NCBI GenBank assembly: GCA_947498415.1 | Contig: CANMKB010000001.1 | Span: 372,001-436,000 of the forward strand | DNA: 64,000 nucleotides | Reading direction: 5' to 3' | Source of the DNA: an uncultured Paracoccaceae bacterium | GTDB taxonomy: Bacteria > Pseudomonadota > Alphaproteobacteria > Rhodobacterales > Rhodobacteraceae | Part shown: positions 8,928 to 17,727 of the stretch, one piece after another | Layout of the letters: every line of letters begins with the position of its first letter | How positions within the stretch are numbered: position 1 is the first letter of the stretch | Made by a program: the position numbers and the translations under genes | The notes under the pieces: model-generated | What the model saw: the letters and a program-made list of their open reading frames with translations, nothing else | The model's database searches: none | What the model was told of the DNA's origin: nothing

Positions 8928-9732
8928 TACCTGTTTTCGAACGGGTCTTTTCGTCAACGCGTTTTACAATCACAGCACAGTAAAGGTTGATGCCGTTTTT
9001 GGACGGCATAGAGCCCGCAACCACAACAGAATATGGCGGAACTTCACCGTACATCACTTCGCCAGTTTCGCGGTCAACGATCTTGGTAGATTGGCCGATA
9101 AACACGCCCATACCCAGCACAGCGCCTTCGCGAACAATACAGCCTTCGACAACCTCGGAACGTGCACCGATAAAGCAGTTGTCTTCAATGATGGTTGGGC
9201 CAGCTTGCATGGGCTCTAGAACACCACCAATGCCAACGCCGCCAGAGAGGTGCACGTTTTTACCAATTTGTGCACATGACCCAACAGTCGCCCAAGTGTC
9301 GACCATTGTGCCCTCGTCAACGTGTGCGCCAAGGTTCACGAAAGACGGCATCAAAACAACGCCTGGTGCAATGTATGCGGACTTACGCACAACAGCATTT
9401 GGCACTGCGCGGAAACCGGCAGATTTCCACTCGCCTTCGCCCCAGCCTTTGAATTTGCTGTCAACTTTGTCCCACCAGCCGGACCCCTGCGGGCCACCGG
9501 ATTGCTCTTCCATATCTTTGATGCGGAAGCCCAGCAAAACCGCTTTCTTTGCCCACTGGTTTACATGCCAATCGCCGTTTTCCAGCTTTTCAGCCACACG
9601 CAATTTGCCTGAATCCAGCGCATTAAGCGTGTCTTCAATCGCTTCTCGTGTTTCACCACCAGTTGCAGGTGTAATCGTATCACGGGCTTCCCAAGCAGCC
9701 TCGATCGCGGATTCCAGTTGGGCGTTTGACAT
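8905..9732 (-). CDS. dapD: Tetrahydrodipicolinate N-succinyltransferase
   Basis: Transfers succinyl from succinyl-CoA to tetrahydrodipicolinate, committing the succinylase branch of DAP/lysine synthesis that DapE continues. The helical N-terminal domain (about 1-100) is followed by a left-handed beta-helix of hexapeptide repeats (about 110-235; for example [20 protein letters not shown] and [15 protein letters not shown]). The start is the ATG at 9732 ([17 protein letters not shown]) with GGAG about 8 bp upstream. The reading frame continues 20 codons further but without family character. Length of 275 aa is normal. The gene stands alone and is divergent from the LOG gene across 223 bp in which I see no further gene. 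Confidence 0.96.
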   Translation of the reverse strand: MSNAQLESAIEAAWEARDTITPATGGETREAIEDTLNALDSGKLRVAEKLENGDWHVNQWAKKAVLLGFRIKDMEEQSGGPQGSGWWDKVDSKFKGWGEGEWKSAGFRAVPNAVVRKSAYIAPGVVLMPSFVNLGAHVDEGTMVDTWATVGSCAQIGKNVHLSGGVGIGGVLEPMQAGPTIIEDNCFIGARSEVVEGCIVREGAVLGMGVFIGQSTKIVDRETGEVMYGEVPPYSVVVAGSMPSKNGINLYCAVIVKRVDEKTRSKTGINELLRD

Positions 9733-9955
9733 TGTTGATACTCCAAGCGTCAGGATTTGGGCTTTCTTAGCGAAACCCTGCGCCCGCGTCACCCAGTGAA
9801 TCCGTCCGTTTGTGAGGGGAAAGCGATATTTTCACTGTTTTCCATGAAATCGGGACACATAACGGCCTCTGAAACATGGCGATCCCACCACTGGTCAACT
9901 TCGGCAGAACAGGTTACGCCTTAAGGTAACAACGCAGACAGGAAAGTACCGAGTA

Positions 9956-10798
9956 ATGAAAGACGATCGCAAAAGCCCATTCCGTGATGCCCACACAGAT
10001 CGCAGCACCGCTCAAGAAGTGCCCGACACAGAGCAAACCCGTGCCCCAGCATATCGTTTGGCATTCGCAGATTCAGACTTTTTGTGCCGTGACGAATTGC
10101 GCCCCGTGCGTCTGCAGCTCGAGCTGCTGAAACCCGAGATGATGTTGGATGCCCAAGGCATCGAAAGCACCATTGTGATGTTTGGTGGCGCACGCATCCC
10201 GGCGCCAGCCCAAAAAGATACAGCTCGCACTCAAACCCTCGCAGATCTATCGCGCTTTTATGACGAAGCCCGCGATTTCGCACGGTTGATGACTGAAAAA
10301 TCCAAGAAAAGCGGCGGTCTAGAAAACGTCATCGTCACCGGTGGTGGCCCAGGCGTGATGGAAGCTGGGAACCGCGGCGCTGTAGATGCTGGCGGTCAGT
10401 CCATTGGTCTGAACATCGTTCTTCCGCATGAACAAGCACCAAACGAATACGTCACGCCTGATCTATGCTTTAACTTCCACTATTTTGCGATCCGCAAGAT
10501 GCATTTCCTGATGCGTGCCAAGGCGATCTGCGTATTCCCGGGCGGCTTTGGTACACTTGATGAGCTGTTCGAAGCGCTGACGCTCATCCAAACCGGCCGT
10601 ATGGAACGGGTGCCATTCCTATTGTTTGGCCGCGAGTTCTGGGAAAAGATCATCAATTGGGATGCGCTCAGCGACGCAGGTACCATCTCTGGTGACGATC
10701 TCGAGCTGTTTAAGTTTGTTGAAACGGCTGAAGAAGCGATCGAAGCTATTGATACTTGGGGCCAATCCGGTCGTCGCGACGGCATACCCGGCCGCTAA
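9956..10798 (+). CDS. LOG family protein (TIGR00730-type)
   Basis: A 280-aa protein of the lysine decarboxylase-like/LOG superfamily, a Rossmann-type fold. The two signature regions are present: VTGGGPGVMEAGNRGA (around residues 123-138) and PGGFGTLDE, the PGGxGTxxE motif of LOG phosphoribohydrolases and AMP nucleosidases. Plant-type LOG enzymes release cytokinin bases from nucleoside 5'-monophosphates. In bacteria outside plant associations the substrate is often AMP or unknown. The first 50 or so residues are an extra N-terminal region seen in the longer bacterial subgroup. It is convergent with rlmN. Confidence 0.88.
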   Translation: MKDDRKSPFRDAHTDRSTAQEVPDTEQTRAPAYRLAFADSDFLCRDELRPVRLQLELLKPEMMLDAQGIESTIVMFGGARIPAPAQKDTARTQTLADLSRFYDEARDFARLMTEKSKKSGGLENVIVTGGGPGVMEAGNRGAVDAGGQSIGLNIVLPHEQAPNEYVTPDLCFNFHYFAIRKMHFLMRAKAICVFPGGFGTLDELFEALTLIQTGRMERVPFLLFGREFWEKIINWDALSDAGTISGDDLELFKFVETAEEAIEAIDTWGQSGRRDGIPGR

Positions 10799-10814
10799 CA
10801 TCACGAATTGAAAC

Positions 10815-10855
10815 GATCAGGGCCAATACACTGCTATGAGATACTGGCTCTGATC
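10815..10855. repeat. Inverted repeat between two convergent genes
   Basis: An 11-bp arm GATCAGGGCCA pairs with TGGCTCTGATC (one G-T pair) around a 19-nt loop, lying exactly between the LOG stop and the rlmN stop. No T-run follows on either strand, so it is a possible but unproven termination or mRNA 3'-end structure. Confidence 0.45.
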
Positions 10856-10864
10856 AATAGCGGC

Positions 10865-12049
10865 CTACAAACCCGCTTCGGATTCGATTTGTTTCCGCGA
10901 TTTCCGTGCGCGTTCCGTTGCAGATTTCAACTGACCACATGCAGCCATAATATCATCGCCACGTGTCTTGCGGATCGGACTTGCATAGCCCGCGTCAAAT
11001 ACGATGTTTGAAAAGGCTCGAATGCGATTATTGGATGATCGCTTATACGGTGCCCCCGGCCATTCATTGAACGGTATCAGGTTAATCTTGGCCGGAATGT
11101 TGTGGCGCTTGATGTGATCAATCAAACGGTGCGCGTCTTCATCTGAATCGTTCACGCCATCCAGCATGACATATTCAAACGTTATCCGCTCGGAATTAGA
11201 AACCTTAGGATAAGCCGCAAGTGATTGTAGCAATTCTTCAATGTTCCAACGCTTGTTGATCGGCACCAATACGTCGCGCACGTCGTCCGTCGTCGCGTGG
11301 AACGAGATTGCCAGCAGACATCCAATTTCATTGGCTGTACGAGCGATTTCAGGAACCACACCTGAAGTCGACAGCGTAATACGACGGCGCGACAAGGCGA
11401 TTCCCTCTGGGTCCATCGCAATTTTCATCGCGTCGCGAACATTATCAAAGTTGTACAGCGGCTCGCCCATTCCCATCAGAACGATGTTCGAAAGTAAGCG
11501 GTTTTGATCCGTCGGTTGACCTGGCACAGGCCATTCATCCAAATCATCACGCGCCATCATGATCTGGCCAACAACTTCGGCAGCGGTCAAGTTGCGCACA
11601 AGTTTCTGAGTGCCGGTATGGCAGAAAGAACAAGTCAGTGTGCAGCCTACCTGAGAAGAAATACAAAGAGTGCCGCGTCCGTCTTCAGGGATATAGACAA
11701 CCTCTACTTCGTGACCACCAGCGATACGCACCAGATACTTGCGCGTACCGTCAGTGGACACCAGTTTGTTCACGACTTCTGGAATCTCAATTGTGAAACG
11801 CTCGTCTAGCTCTGCACGGTAGACCTTTGAAAGGTTGGTCATCTCGTGAAAATCGCGCTTACCCCATTGATAGATCCATTGCCAGACCTGCCCCGCACGC
11901 ATCTTCGCCTGTTTTTGAGGCGTTCCATTTTCAATTAGAACTTCGCGCAAACGATCCCGGGTCAACCCAACAAGGTTGATCTTACCGCCTTCAGGCAGTT
12001 TACGCGGAATGGTGTGAACGTCCTGCGTGATTGGGGCGCTGGCTGTCAT
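10865..12049 (-). CDS. rlmN: 23S rRNA (adenine2503-C2)-methyltransferase / tRNA A37 methyltransferase
   Basis: Radical-SAM enzyme that methylates C2 of A2503 in 23S rRNA and A37 in some tRNAs. The 4Fe-4S motif [12 protein letters not shown] (CxxxCxxC) is at about residues 134-145. The N-terminal HhH-like accessory domain (about 20-95, with [11 protein letters not shown]) and the C-terminal region with a VMLDGVND segment and a Cys in AACGQLKS complete the dual-cysteine chemistry. At 394 aa it has the alphaproteobacterial length. The start at 12049 has GGAG upstream. It appears to be transcribed alone. Confidence 0.96.
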   Translation of the reverse strand: MTASAPITQDVHTIPRKLPEGGKINLVGLTRDRLREVLIENGTPQKQAKMRAGQVWQWIYQWGKRDFHEMTNLSKVYRAELDERFTIEIPEVVNKLVSTDGTRKYLVRIAGGHEVEVVYIPEDGRGTLCISSQVGCTLTCSFCHTGTQKLVRNLTAAEVVGQIMMARDDLDEWPVPGQPTDQNRLLSNIVLMGMGEPLYNFDNVRDAMKIAMDPEGIALSRRRITLSTSGVVPEIARTANEIGCLLAISFHATTDDVRDVLVPINKRWNIEELLQSLAAYPKVSNSERITFEYVMLDGVNDSDEDAHRLIDHIKRHNIPAKINLIPFNEWPGAPYKRSSNNRIRAFSNIVFDAGYASPIRKTRGDDIMAACGQLKSATERARKSRKQIESEAGL

Positions 12050-12189
12050 GGTTGAGTCTCCGGGAAATCAGGCGCTTCAGATACACGATATAATGCATTT
12101 TGCAAAGCTGCGTCGCATTCACATGCAAATGCCACTTTATGTCAGCACAACTTGCTATGTATTCACGACACACACTTAAGGAGTTTGTT

Positions 12190-12498
12190 GTGTCCGTAAT
12201 TGAAACTGTACGTTATCGCCTAAAACCCGACGCCACCCAAAAACAAGCGCTAGAAGCATGGCATGAAAGCCAAAGCTTCGCACGTGCGCAACCGGGTTTT
12301 TTGTCACGTAAACTCGCCGTAACCGCTGAGGGTGAATTGTTAGACCATGTGGAATGGGAAACAATGGAGGCCGCCAAGACCGCCGCAACCAACTTTAATC
12401 CAGAAAAATACCCAGAGCTTTTGGGGTTAATTCAGGTACTCGATGAAAGCACCATGACGATGACACATTATGAGGTGCTTGGGACAGCCGAAGCCTAA
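12190..12498 (+). CDS. Antibiotic biosynthesis monooxygenase-like (ABM/dimeric alpha-beta barrel) protein
   Basis: A small 102-aa protein with the ferredoxin-like ABM pattern: a first strand VIETVRYRLKPDAT, a helix with alternating hydrophobic residues, then PGFLSRKLAV and LLDHVEWETMEAAK. Such proteins act as heme or quinone monooxygenases or as uncharacterised dimeric barrels, so function is not assigned. A perfect AAGGAG lies 6 bp before a GTG at 12190, which fixes the start. A longer frame from 12100 begins in unlikely coding sequence. A GC-rich hairpin follows immediately. Confidence 0.72.
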   Translation: MSVIETVRYRLKPDATQKQALEAWHESQSFARAQPGFLSRKLAVTAEGELLDHVEWETMEAAKTAATNFNPEKYPELLGLIQVLDESTMTMTHYEVLGTAEA

Positions 12499-12506
12499 AT
12501 AGAAAA

Positions 12507-12528
12507 GGGCGGACCAATTGGGCCGCCC
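12507..12528. terminator. Hairpin terminator between ABM protein and IalB genes
   Basis: Palindromic GGGCGG...CCGCCC with an almost fully pairing centre. Read on the minus strand the stem is followed by TTTTCT, so it fits a terminator for the IalB gene. On the plus strand there is only a poor T-tract. Confidence 0.65.
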
Positions 12529-12555
12529 ACATCTCTTACTCGGTACGTACGAAAG

Positions 12556-13092
12556 TTATCCGCAACGCTTGCTTGCATCATCAACGGCTGCAGTGAACCC
12601 AAGCAACGAGAACGTGTCTTCGGTGCGTGTTCCGCGGCCACTTTGCCCCATAAGAACGGCTTTTTTACCCCGCTTCATCGCAGCGACGATTTTGGCGTCG
12701 TCCTCGGCGCTCTGCGGCCATGCCCACTCACCTTCTGTGATTAAATCATATGTGGTGTCATCAATTTTCATGGTGACATTTGAACTGGATTTAAACGGAT
12801 ACCCGCCAGTGAACCCAACTTGACCTCGTGCCGCAGCGTCCGGACGATAGATCACCATCAGCAATGTCTGACCACGGCGCACGGCAACAACTGAGCCGTT
12901 GCGTGTGTTTACGCTTTCTTTGAATGTCGACACGGCCCAGCATTCACGGGGGTTAGATTCGACGAAAACGCTCCAGTCTGTCTTAGCGGCCACTTGATTG
13001 GTGCTTTCTTGCGCGGTTGCAATCGTGCCCCAAGCACCCACTGCACCAACCAATGCCCCAAGAGCCAGCGTACGCAAATTCTTTGATCCCAT
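12556..13092 (-). CDS. Invasion-associated locus B (IalB) family periplasmic protein
   Basis: A secreted protein of 178 aa with a clear signal peptide (MGSKNLRTLALGALVGAVG..., cleavage near ATAQ) and the IalB fold. The segment WSVFVESNPRECWAVSTFKES and a C-terminal Cys (SKRCG) provide the two conserved cysteines expected to form a disulfide. The family was named from Bartonella invasion but is widespread in free-living alphaproteobacteria, where its role is unknown. The ATG at 13092 has GGAGG 8 bp upstream; a TTG five codons earlier is less likely. The gene is divergent from the asparaginase gene. Confidence 0.85.
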   Translation of the reverse strand: MGSKNLRTLALGALVGAVGAWGTIATAQESTNQVAAKTDWSVFVESNPRECWAVSTFKESVNTRNGSVVAVRRGQTLLMVIYRPDAAARGQVGFTGGYPFKSSSNVTMKIDDTTYDLITEGEWAWPQSAEDDAKIVAAMKRGKKAVLMGQSGRGTRTEDTFSLLGFTAAVDDASKRCG

Positions 13093-13259
13093 AGTTACAG
13101 CCTCCAAGCTGTGCTTCCCTCAATTTCACCACCCAACCAAACTGTTTTCCAGCTTTTGTTCACGAGGGCGTTTCATTCTCGATGTGCACACACTACCCTG
13201 AATTAGCCAAGCGGGAAAAGCCCCGTTGGCACGAAATTGCCCATATTGTGAAGGAAGAA

Positions 13260-14255
13260 ATGTCTCATCCAGTCCCATTAGCCGAAATTTGGCGCGGTCC
13301 GTTTCTAGAAAGTGTTCACACGGGCCACGCGGTAGTTTGCAACTCCGAAGGTGATGTAGTTCATTCTTGGGGGGATCCAGCCTCAACTGTTCTTCCACGC
13401 AGTTCCGCAAAGATGCTGCAGGCGCTACCACTGATCGAAAGCGGCGCAGCCGATCGTTTTGGGCTTACGGATGAACAGCTTGCGCTGGCGTGTGCATCCC
13501 ATAACGGGGCAGACATTCACACCGATCGAGTACGTGCATGGCTATCAACGCTAGACCTAACCGATGACGCTTTAAGATGTGGTGCACAGCCACCTCAGGA
13601 TAGACCGGCGCGCCATCATCTTATTCAAACAAATGAGAAGCCCTGCCAAGTTCATAACAACTGCTCCGGTAAGCACGCTGGTTTTTTAACTCTATCCAAG
13701 CATTTGGGCGCAGGACCAGATTATCACGACCTTAACCACCCAGTACAAAGCGCATGCTTACATGCCTTTGAAGAAGTGACCGGAGAAGACAGCCCTGGCC
13801 ACGGAATTGATGGATGCTCTGCCCCAAATCACGCGACGTCGCTATATGCGATGGCAAAAGCCATGGCGTATTTTGCAGCGGCCAATCCAGATGGAAACAC
13901 ACGTGACAAGGCAGCGTCACGCCTACGTACGGCAATGATGAGCTATCCCGAGCTTGTCGCTGGTGAGGGCCGGGCCTGTACAATATTGATGCGAGCAATG
14001 CAGAATAAAGTTGCGGTCAAAACAGGTGCCGAAGGTTTCTTTATTGCGATCCTTCCCGAACAAAAGCTGGGAGTCGCTCTGAAAATCACTGATGGGGCAA
14101 CCCGCGCGTCCGAGATCGCAATCGCAGCAATCTTAGCGCGCTTGGGCGCCCTAAACCCCGCACACCCTGACGCACAAAGATACCTCAATGCGCCGATCAC
14201 CAATTGGCGTGGCATCAGAACCGGGTTTATGCGCCCGGCGGCAGGGTTTACCTAA
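13260..14255 (+). CDS. Asparaginase (PF06089, Rhizobium AnsA-like type)
   Basis: Predicted L-asparagine amidohydrolase of the family typified by the thermolabile Rhizobium etli enzyme, unrelated to the E. coli type. Diagnostic stretches are RSSAKMLQALPLIESGAAD near the N-terminus, LACASHNG, and HNNCSGKHAGFL, which carries the catalytic Ser/Cys-Lys region. A later GIDGCSAPNHA follows. The ATG at 13260 (MSHPVPLAEIWRGPF) with AAGGAAG just upstream gives 331 aa, normal for the family. There is no signal peptide, so it should be cytoplasmic, releasing ammonia and aspartate from asparagine. Confidence 0.88.
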   Translation: MSHPVPLAEIWRGPFLESVHTGHAVVCNSEGDVVHSWGDPASTVLPRSSAKMLQALPLIESGAADRFGLTDEQLALACASHNGADIHTDRVRAWLSTLDLTDDALRCGAQPPQDRPARHHLIQTNEKPCQVHNNCSGKHAGFLTLSKHLGAGPDYHDLNHPVQSACLHAFEEVTGEDSPGHGIDGCSAPNHATSLYAMAKAMAYFAAANPDGNTRDKAASRLRTAMMSYPELVAGEGRACTILMRAMQNKVAVKTGAEGFFIAILPEQKLGVALKITDGATRASEIAIAAILARLGALNPAHPDAQRYLNAPITNWRGIRTGFMRPAAGFT

Positions 14256-14258
14256 GGC

Positions 14259-14278
14259 GGGCGGCGAATGAGCCGCCC
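14259..14278. terminator. GC-rich hairpin after asparaginase
   Basis: GGGCGGC and GCCGCCC arms around a 6-nt loop, placed 3 bp past the asparaginase stop and 16 bp from the convergent YCII gene stop. No T-run is present, so its use as a terminator is inferred from the stem and position. Confidence 0.5.
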
Positions 14279-14294
14279 AGCAAGCTTGATCCGC

Positions 14295-14609
14295 TTACAT
14301 TTCCATGCATTCAGCAACTTCAACAGTACCTTGGGCACCTTCAAGAATGGGGCATCCCTGCGCCATCTTCACTGCGGCATCAAAATCATCGGCCTGCACA
14401 ATTGTGTAGCCGCTGGTAGGGTTTGCACCACCATTGTCCTCGACACGGTCACTAAACACAGTCTTTGACAGCCCAACCGGCGCCCCACCATCCACAATGG
14501 CGCTTCCAAGACCTTCCATCCATGACATCCAAGCCGCCATGACTTTTTGGCCCTCTTCAGGGGATTCAGGCTTGCCACCACCATGATATACAAAAACAAA
14601 CTTAGGCAT
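14295..14609 (-). CDS. YCII-related domain protein
   Basis: A 104-aa protein with the YCII/DGPF-type dimeric alpha-beta fold: MPKFVFVYHGGG at the start, then a helix with EEGQKVMAAWMSWMEGLG, IVDGGAPVG and a GYTIVQADDFDAAVKMAQGCP segment. Family members are small putative enzymes or dimer modules without settled chemistry. It follows the AHSA1 gene by about 90 bp on the same strand. ArsR, AHSA1 and YCII-type genes often travel together, so this is probably the third gene of that group, though a separate promoter in the gap is possible. Confidence 0.85.
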   Translation of the reverse strand: MPKFVFVYHGGGKPESPEEGQKVMAAWMSWMEGLGSAIVDGGAPVGLSKTVFSDRVEDNGGANPTSGYTIVQADDFDAAVKMAQGCPILEGAQGTVEVAECMEM

Positions 14610-14698
14610 TTCTCATCTCCTACAGGTTAAATTGGGCAAAGCCCCTTGTTTCCGGTCAACGTGTTGACCGAATTCATACATTGGCATTGTGCCGTTTC

Positions 14699-15130
14699 TT
14701 ATTGTGCGATCGCATCGCCAATGCGGCGCAGCGCGTTCGTCCACCCCATTTCGTGGCGGTTGGCAATGTCGGCGTCGTGTAGCTCTCGATGGTCAATGAT
14801 CAGCCGCGCACCGGCTGCGGTCTCAACAATCGTAAAGGTCACGTGGCTTTCAGGGCCGCGCATATCTTCTGGGTCGTGCCATCCCCACGTGAACCCCACA
14901 GATTTGGGTGCGTCGACATGCGTAACGTGACCTGAAATCTTGAAATTATTGCCTTCATCACTCAGCATATGACAATGCCAAGGGCCCAGTCTGGACAAGT
15001 CTATATCTTCGTTCACAAATGACATGTTCTCGTATCCAAACCACTGCAACACATGGGTTCGTTTGGTCACAAAGGTGAACAGCCGCTCTGGCGAAACTTT
15101 GAATTCTCGCTCCAACCTGACGTCGGTCAC
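14699..15130 (-). CDS. SRPBCC/AHSA1 domain protein
   Basis: A 143-aa START-like fold protein of the AHSA1 (activator of Hsp90 ATPase homologue) type. The N-terminal FKVSPERLFTFVTKRTHVLQWF, the central GWHDPEDMRGPESHVTFTI and the C-terminal GWTNALRRIGDAI are typical. Such proteins bind hydrophobic ligands; the ligand here is unknown. Its start overlaps the ArsR gene stop by 4 bp (ATGA), so the two are translationally coupled. The ArsR-AHSA1 pair is a common small operon in bacteria. Confidence 0.88.
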   Translation of the reverse strand: MTDVRLEREFKVSPERLFTFVTKRTHVLQWFGYENMSFVNEDIDLSRLGPWHCHMLSDEGNNFKISGHVTHVDAPKSVGFTWGWHDPEDMRGPESHVTFTIVETAAGARLIIDHRELHDADIANRHEMGWTNALRRIGDAIAQ

Positions 15131-15450
15131 ATACCCTCCTCAGCGGCAAGCGCCGCTTCCAATCTATCTAATCCAGCTTCCCAGAAGGATCTGTGATCCA
15201 TCGTCCAGTTAGAAATGGTTTGCAGCGCCTCTGGTCGCACCACATAAAATCGTTTGGTGCCTTCAGCGCGCTGTTGGACAATTCCAGCTTCGCGTAGCAC
15301 CTTTAGGTGACGTGAAATCGCAGGCCCACTGATATTTGCGCGATCCACCAATTCACCCGCAGGCAATTCCCCACTCGCCATCAACCGCTCTACGATATCG
15401 AGTCGGGTTTGATCAGAAAGTGCAGAAAAAATGTGGCTAAGCTCATTCAT
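15127..15450 (-). CDS. ArsR-family HTH transcriptional regulator
   Basis: A 107-aa winged-helix repressor: ALSDQTRLDIVERLMASGELPAGELVD, then the recognition helix ISGPAISRHLKVLREAGIV and the wing RAEGTKRFYVV. I see no Cys-x-Cys metal site. It belongs to the metal-independent subgroup paired with AHSA1/SRPBCC proteins. Immediately upstream is TTAACACATTCGTTAA, an imperfect dyad about 15 bp from the start codon that may be its autoregulatory operator (inference). Confidence 0.9.
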   Translation of the reverse strand: MNELSHIFSALSDQTRLDIVERLMASGELPAGELVDRANISGPAISRHLKVLREAGIVQQRAEGTKRFYVVRPEALQTISNWTMDHRSFWEAGLDRLEAALAAEEGM

Positions 15451-15502
15451 GGGTCGATATTTAACACATTCGTTAAATAAAGTAAATTGCCGACGTTAAA
15501 AC

Positions 15503-16381
15503 CTACCGGATCACACCCTCAAGCCAAGTTCGAAACGACGTGAGTGGGGGATAGGCATCCATGCCCTCAGGCCACACGAGGTAATATGCACCACTTTCAA
15601 TCGCATGCGTTTTTGGCAAAACCTGCAAACCAAAACGCGTCTCAGCGTCCTTCATCAAAAAGCTAGGAATAAGCGCAACACCCAACCCAACCGCAGCCGC
15701 CTGAAGCATGGCCTCGAACTGATCAACCACCATGCCACTTTGCGTGTCGGCATCTACATCGTTTTTGCGCATCCATCGCGACCATGCCCGCGGTCTCGAT
15801 TCCAAGTGGATCAAAGGAAGCTGAGCAAGGTCGCTTGGCTCTAACACTGCCCCCTGCGAAAGGCTTGCCGCGAACACCGGCGTTAGCTTTTCATCAAGCA
15901 GGTGAAGCGACTGAGCGTCAGGCCAGTCATCGCGACCAAAGTGGATCGCCGCTTGAAATCGCTCCTGTGAAAAATCAAAGGGCGACAGGCGCGTGGTAAA
16001 GTTCACTGTCACTTCTGGCGCATGGCCTTGAAACGCTTTCAACCTTGGTGCAAGCCAATGTGCCCCAAAAGCTGGAAGCACCGCTAATTCTAGCGCACCA
16101 CCAAGTGGGTTCTTTTTAATGTCGGACGTTACATTTGAAATTTGTGTGAGGCTGTCTCGAATGCGAGCCGCATAGTGAACACCGACGGGCGTAAGCTTGA
16201 GCCTCTTACGATCTCGCGTAAAGAGCTCTACCCCAAGAAAACCCTCTAGCTTTTGCACCTGCCGACTAACCGCCCCCTGTGTCAGATCAAGCTCGTGGGC
16301 TGAAACAGTGACAGAGCCCGTGCGTGCCACGGATTCAAACGCAGCGAGCCAAGGCATCGGGGGAATTTTACTTCGAGACAT
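15503..16381 (-). CDS. LysR-family regulator, probably of the glutaryl-CoA dehydrogenase gene
   Basis: A 292-aa LTTR. An N-terminal winged HTH (about 5-65, with VSAHELDLTQGAVSRQVQKL) precedes a two-lobe periplasmic-binding-like effector domain (about 90-290). It resembles the GcvA/GcdR branch, where GcdR regulates glutarate/glutaryl-CoA catabolism. It is divergent from gcdH across about 130 bp that contain a perfect 7-1-7 inverted repeat 9 bp from its own start. Position and branch make it the likely gcdH activator and self-regulator. The inducer (glutarate or glutaryl-CoA) is inferred, not seen. Confidence 0.85.
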   Translation of the reverse strand: MSRSKIPPMPWLAAFESVARTGSVTVSAHELDLTQGAVSRQVQKLEGFLGVELFTRDRKRLKLTPVGVHYAARIRDSLTQISNVTSDIKKNPLGGALELAVLPAFGAHWLAPRLKAFQGHAPEVTVNFTTRLSPFDFSQERFQAAIHFGRDDWPDAQSLHLLDEKLTPVFAASLSQGAVLEPSDLAQLPLIHLESRPRAWSRWMRKNDVDADTQSGMVVDQFEAMLQAAAVGLGVALIPSFLMKDAETRFGLQVLPKTHAIESGAYYLVWPEGMDAYPPLTSFRTWLEGVIR

Positions 16382-16389
16382 CGCACATC

Positions 16390-16404
16390 ATTCCAAATTG
16401 GAAT
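16390..16404. promoter_or_regulatory. Candidate LysR operator (T-N11-A dyad)
   Basis: ATTCCAA and TTGGAAT arms around one A make a perfect 15-bp dyad that contains T-N11-A, the LysR-type core. It lies in the LysR/gcdH divergent promoter region, close to the LysR start, as expected for autorepression plus activation of the divergent gene. Confidence 0.55.
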
Positions 16405-16513
16405 TTAATTATACCAATACTTCGATTTTTATTCACCAAAATCTGCTTATAATTGCGCATCGACCCTGATTTCATTGCGAAATGGCATAAAATATAGACC
16501 TGACGGAGCCGAG

Positions 16514-17713
16514 ATGTCCAAAACCTCAAGCGCACATGCATCATTTGATTGGCAAGACCCCTTTCTGCTGGACCAACAGTTGACCGAACAAGAACGAATG
16601 CTGCGTGACGCTGCCGCGACTTATGCGCAGGGAAAGCTCTTGCCGCGTGTCACCGAAGCGTTTGAGAACGAGCATACTGATCGCTCCATTTTCCATGAAA
16701 TGGGTGAAATGGGTTTACTTGGCGCCACAATACCTGAGGAATATGGCGGTATCGGTGCAGACTATGTGGCCTACGGGCTGATCGCGCGTGAAATCGAACG
16801 CGTCGATAGCGGGTATCGTTCAATGTTGTCGGTGCAGAGTTCTCTGGTGATGCATCCCATCTATGCGTTCGGAACCGAGGATCAAAAACGCAAGTATCTC
16901 CCTAAATTAGCTTTGGGTGAGTGGGTTGGTTGTTTTGGTCTAACAGAACCTGATGCTGGCTCTGACCCTTCAAGTATGAAAACCAAAGCGACCAAAACGG
17001 CAAATGGGTACGTTTTGAATGGCAGCAAGATGTGGATCACCAATGCACCGATCGCCGATGTTTTTGTGGTGTGGGCAAAGTCAGATGCACACGACGGCCA
17101 GATCAAAGGGTTTGTTCTGGATAAAGGCACCAAAGGTCTAAGCGCACCCAAGATCTCTCACAAAGCAAGCCTGCGGGCCTCCATCACTGGTGAAATCGTG
17201 ATGGAAAACGTCGAGGTCGGCGAAGATGCCCTACTACCTGATGCACAAGGTTTAAAAGGGCCATTTAGTTGTCTAAACAAAGCGCGATACGGTATTTCTT
17301 GGGGCGCCATGGGCGCAGCTGAGTTTTGCTGGCAAGCGGCCCGAAACTACGGGCTGGATCGCAGACAATTCGGCAAGCCGCTGGCACAAACGCAGTTGTT
17401 CCAATTGAAGCTCGCCAACATGCAAACCGAAATTGCAATGGGGCTTCAAGGGGCCTTGCGCCTTGGACGCCTGATGGAAGACGGGTCTGCGACGCCAGAA
17501 ATCGTGTCCATGATGAAGCGCAACAATTGTGGCAAGGCGCTTGATATCGCGCGGGTCGCGCGAGACATGCACGGCGGCAACGGCATCTCACTTGAGTTCC
17601 ACGTCATCCGTCACATGGTGAATCTGGAAACAGTGAATACCTACGAAGGCACCCACGACGTGCACGCTCTTATTTTGGGTCGTGCGCAAACTGGATTGCA
17701 GGCATTTTTCTAA
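16514..17713 (+). CDS. gcdH: Glutaryl-CoA dehydrogenase
   Basis: FAD acyl-CoA dehydrogenase that oxidises and decarboxylates glutaryl-CoA to crotonyl-CoA in lysine/tryptophan/glutarate catabolism. It is 399 aa from the ATG at 16514, with GGAG 6 bp upstream. The catalytic base is Glu378 in [10 protein letters not shown]. Arg102 in [16 protein letters not shown] corresponds to the Arg that holds the substrate carboxylate in known glutaryl-CoA dehydrogenases and separates them from other acyl-CoA dehydrogenases. FAD-binding motifs such as [16 protein letters not shown] and [10 protein letters not shown] are present. The E1 gene starts 14 bp downstream, so the two are probably one operon under the LysR regulator. 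Confidence 0.93.
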   Translation: MSKTSSAHASFDWQDPFLLDQQLTEQERMLRDAAATYAQGKLLPRVTEAFENEHTDRSIFHEMGEMGLLGATIPEEYGGIGADYVAYGLIAREIERVDSGYRSMLSVQSSLVMHPIYAFGTEDQKRKYLPKLALGEWVGCFGLTEPDAGSDPSSMKTKATKTANGYVLNGSKMWITNAPIADVFVVWAKSDAHDGQIKGFVLDKGTKGLSAPKISHKASLRASITGEIVMENVEVGEDALLPDAQGLKGPFSCLNKARYGISWGAMGAAEFCWQAARNYGLDRRQFGKPLAQTQLFQLKLANMQTEIAMGLQGALRLGRLMEDGSATPEIVSMMKRNNCGKALDIARVARDMHGGNGISLEFHVIRHMVNLETVNTYEGTHDVHALILGRAQTGLQAFF

Positions 17714-17727
17714 TCTAGGATCACGTC

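Noticed and set aside
8987..9799. A 270-aa open frame antisense to dapD
   Set aside because: It exactly mirrors the codon structure of dapD and has no family features; dapD is certain.
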